Positions 4,750 to 6,077 of a DNA stretch of 6,077 nucleotides are shown one piece after another (position 1 is the stretch's first letter; every line of letters starts with the position of its first letter). Under the pieces are notes generated by a model. It did no database searches. It saw only the letters and a list, made by a program, of their open reading frames with translations, and had not been told where the DNA came from. This DNA comes from JBBQFC01 sp038321615. GTDB taxonomy: Bacteria; Bacteroidota; Bacteroidia; Flavobacteriales_D; Cryomorphaceae. The stretch lies in NCBI GenBank assembly GCA_038321615.1, contig JBBQFC010000105.1, positions 1 through 6,077 of the forward strand. Direction: 5' to 3'. A program made the position numbers and the translations under genes.

Positions 4750-5430
4750 TTAAATGAACCAATTTATGGTTATCCAAGACGTAAAACGCTTTTGGGTTGA
4801 TAAAAGTGAACCAAAACGATTGTCCAGACCTAATTCTATTTTGTGCTGCTCATTGATTGCGTAGCCTATGTTCGGGACTATTCTTAGTTCTAAATCATAT
4901 TGATCTTGAATACTATTGAGCGCCTCTGTATTAAATTTAAAATAAAACTCCTTAACGTCAAGTTTTAGACCTGATAATGGTATTTCGGCACTTAATCTAT
5001 ATCTTAATCTAAATTCTGTCGATTCATTTGACGAAAAGGTTTGGTCAGTTGCTATTCTGTGTGCTACTCGAAAGTTCGCTATCTTGCTTTGAAATATAAA
5101 TTGCTGAATTGTCCTATGAATTATTGCGTCAGGTTCTATTCGTATTAAAATTCCTAAAACAACTTTTGAATTTAAACCGACTTTTCTTCCCACCAAAGCG
5201 GAAACATCACTTAAGGAATAAGTGTATTTAAAATCGCTACCTTCCTCAGAAGTGTTGTCGAACAAAAAATGTCTTGATTCAAACTTGAAATTTACTTCCC
5301 AAATTTTATCTATTTTCTGATTGTAATTTATAGAAGGTAAAAATCCAGCTCTGATCTGTGTTTGAGCACAAATTTTTTTTGAGTTCATAAGAATCATAAA
5401 TACCAACGAAAGTTTGATGCTAATATTCAA
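4750..5430 (-). CDS. DUF2490 family outer-membrane-type protein
   Basis: From the TTG at 5430 this is a 226-residue protein with a signal peptide (n-region MNISIK, hydrophobic LSLVFMILM, likely cleavage after ICA before QTQ). The mature part is rich in alternating beta strands and carries the family blocks GFLPSINYN, HRTIQQF, RVAHRIATDQTF, EFRLRYRLSAEIPL, KEFYFKFNTEALN, DLELRIVPNIGY and a final TSWITINWFI. These match DUF2490, a Bacteroidota family thought to form an outer-membrane beta-barrel; the function is unknown. The start is uncertain. GTG at 5487 would overlap the upstream gene by 68 nt and add a long charged leader, whereas TTG at 5430 gives an 11-nt overlap and a normal signal peptide. 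ATG at 5397 or 5388 would lose most of the hydrophobic core. Last gene of its operon; A+T-rich compared with the left half. Confidence 0.85.
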   Translation of the reverse strand: MNISIKLSLVFMILMNSKKICAQTQIRAGFLPSINYNQKIDKIWEVNFKFESRHFLFDNTSEEGSDFKYTYSLSDVSALVGRKVGLNSKVVLGILIRIEPDAIIHRTIQQFIFQSKIANFRVAHRIATDQTFSSNESTEFRLRYRLSAEIPLSGLKLDVKEFYFKFNTEALNSIQDQYDLELRIVPNIGYAINEQHKIELGLDNRFGSLLSTQKRFTSWITINWFI

Positions 5431-6001
5431 GGTGGTCGGCTTTATCTTGTACAATCTGTAAAATACCCTGTATTTCTCCTTGTTCACTAAAGGTAATTTC
5501 GTAAAGTTGAGTGTTTCCGAGAGCTTTTCCCTTTAAGACTATCTCATAAGAAACTTTAATCGAGTTACTCGGTTCATTATTCGACATGGAGGTAATGATA
5601 TCCCCGCCTCTACCTGTGTAATTCATTTGGATCTTCCGAAATTTCCATTTTTGGTAAAGAGAATCAAGTTTCTGCTCAATTCTTTCATAAATTATAGGAG
5701 TTATTTCTCTTTTTTTTATTATAAATTCGACGTCAAGCAACATACCCAATGTGTCAAATTCAACGCTAAATCTCTTCTTATCGTGTTTAAATTTGGCTTC
5801 GATTGTTACATCGTTCAGGCTTATTTCTTTATACCATTTTATTTTGAAATCTGAACCAATTGAATTGATAAATTCTTTGGCAGATAAAGGAATCATTTTG
5901 GACTTTAACCTATATTCTTTTTCATATTTTTGTTGAGCTTTTGATGCCAAAGGAAAAAGGATTAGAACACCCAAGGATAGAACTATATTTCTTGTTTTCA
6001 T
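5420..6001 (-). CDS. Secreted PepSY-like protein
   Basis: This is a 193-residue periplasmic or surface protein. The signal peptide runs from MKTRN through LSLGVLILFPLAS to a probable cleavage SKA|QQ after residue 22. The mature part has the pattern IPLSAKEFINSIGSDFKIKWYKEISLNDVTIEAKFK, then RFSVEFDTLGMLLDVEFIIKK, the KWYKE...EAKFK...SVEFD signature of PepSY-like domains found in secreted Bacteroidota proteins. A second, weaker alpha/beta repeat may follow (IYERIEQKLDSLYQKWKF to LYEITFSEQGEIQGILQ). No enzyme motif is visible. The ATG at 6001 overlaps the stop of the upstream MscS-like gene as ATGA, and its own 3' end overlaps the DUF2490 gene, so the three are probably translated as a coupled operon. 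A role together with the DUF2490 protein is inferred from this pairing. Confidence 0.75.
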   Translation of the reverse strand: MKTRNIVLSLGVLILFPLASKAQQKYEKEYRLKSKMIPLSAKEFINSIGSDFKIKWYKEISLNDVTIEAKFKHDKKRFSVEFDTLGMLLDVEFIIKKREITPIIYERIEQKLDSLYQKWKFRKIQMNYTGRGGDIITSMSNNEPSNSIKVSYEIVLKGKALGNTQLYEITFSEQGEIQGILQIVQDKADHLEY

Positions 6002-6077
6002 AAATTTATCTTGGTAGCTTTCTGAAGAAATGTGTTGTTAGGAATCATAACTTTTTCGTTGGTATCTGTTTTCAAAA
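5998..6077 (-). CDS. 3' end of a possible MscS-family channel (partial)
   Basis: The minus strand is open from the right edge to a TGA at 6000-5998, encoding 25 residues: LKTDTNEKVMIPNN then TFLQKATKINL. The (T/E)D-x-x-x-x-V-x-IPN pattern is that of the beta-domain of MscS-like mechanosensitive channels, and ending soon after this block is seen in short Bacteroidota members. The fragment is too small to be sure, and the pore helix would lie outside the window. The stop codon overlaps the ATG of the PepSY-like gene (ATGA), which supports it being a real gene in the same operon. No promoter is seen for the downstream genes, so they depend on this one. Confidence 0.5.
   Translation of the reverse strand, partial: LKTDTNEKVMIPNNTFLQKATKINL

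Overview
The window looks like a piece of a Bacteroidota chromosome, most likely of the Flavobacteriia/Cytophagia type. The evidence is the protein families (DUF2490 with a PepSY-like partner, a TPMT-type methyltransferase, a PyrR-like phosphoribosyltransferase) and several starts preceded by the Bacteroidota -7 element TAnnTTTG, with Shine-Dalgarno sequences mostly absent. The genus cannot be fixed from this sequence alone.

Layout. 1-210: a non-coding stretch packed with inverted repeats. It holds two identical 37-bp terminator-like hairpins facing right, a long nested hairpin, and a strong terminator facing left. 219-291: tRNA-Lys(TTT) on the minus strand, with its own promoter at 310-340. 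370-1527 (-): a large GNAT-fold protein. 1566-2084 (+): shikimate kinase aroK, divergent from the GNAT gene over a very short promoter region. 2072-2572 (-): a PyrR-like phosphoribosyltransferase whose 3' end overlaps that of aroK by 13 bp. 2630-3061 (+): a small lipoprotein with a C-terminal CxxCH, probably a class-II-type monohaem cytochrome c. 4028-3063 (-): a two-gene operon, a DoxX-like membrane protein followed by a TPMT-family methyltransferase, coupled through a stop codon that lies inside a perfect AGGAGG. 4029-4749: about 720 bp with no convincing gene. 6077-4750 (-): the end of an MscS-like gene, a secreted PepSY-like protein and a DUF2490 outer-membrane-type protein, arranged as one operon with overlapping ends. 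This right-hand part is visibly richer in A+T than the rest.

How the genes fit together. aroK supplies the chorismate pathway and the PRTase belongs to pyrimidine salvage; the others are a mixed housekeeping set packed tail to tail. Three convergent or co-directional junctions are extremely tight: a 13-bp overlap, a 1-nt gap inside a hairpin, and a stop codon inside a Shine-Dalgarno. The right-hand operon is an envelope module (channel, periplasmic PepSY-like protein, outer-membrane barrel), which fits a cell-surface role, although neither DUF2490 nor its PepSY-like partner has a known function. I see no defence system, CRISPR array, insertion sequence or phage gene. The most unusual items are the hairpin cluster at 1-210, the SD-driven TTG start of the methyltransferase, the missing standard start of the DoxX gene and the PepSY-like/DUF2490 pair.
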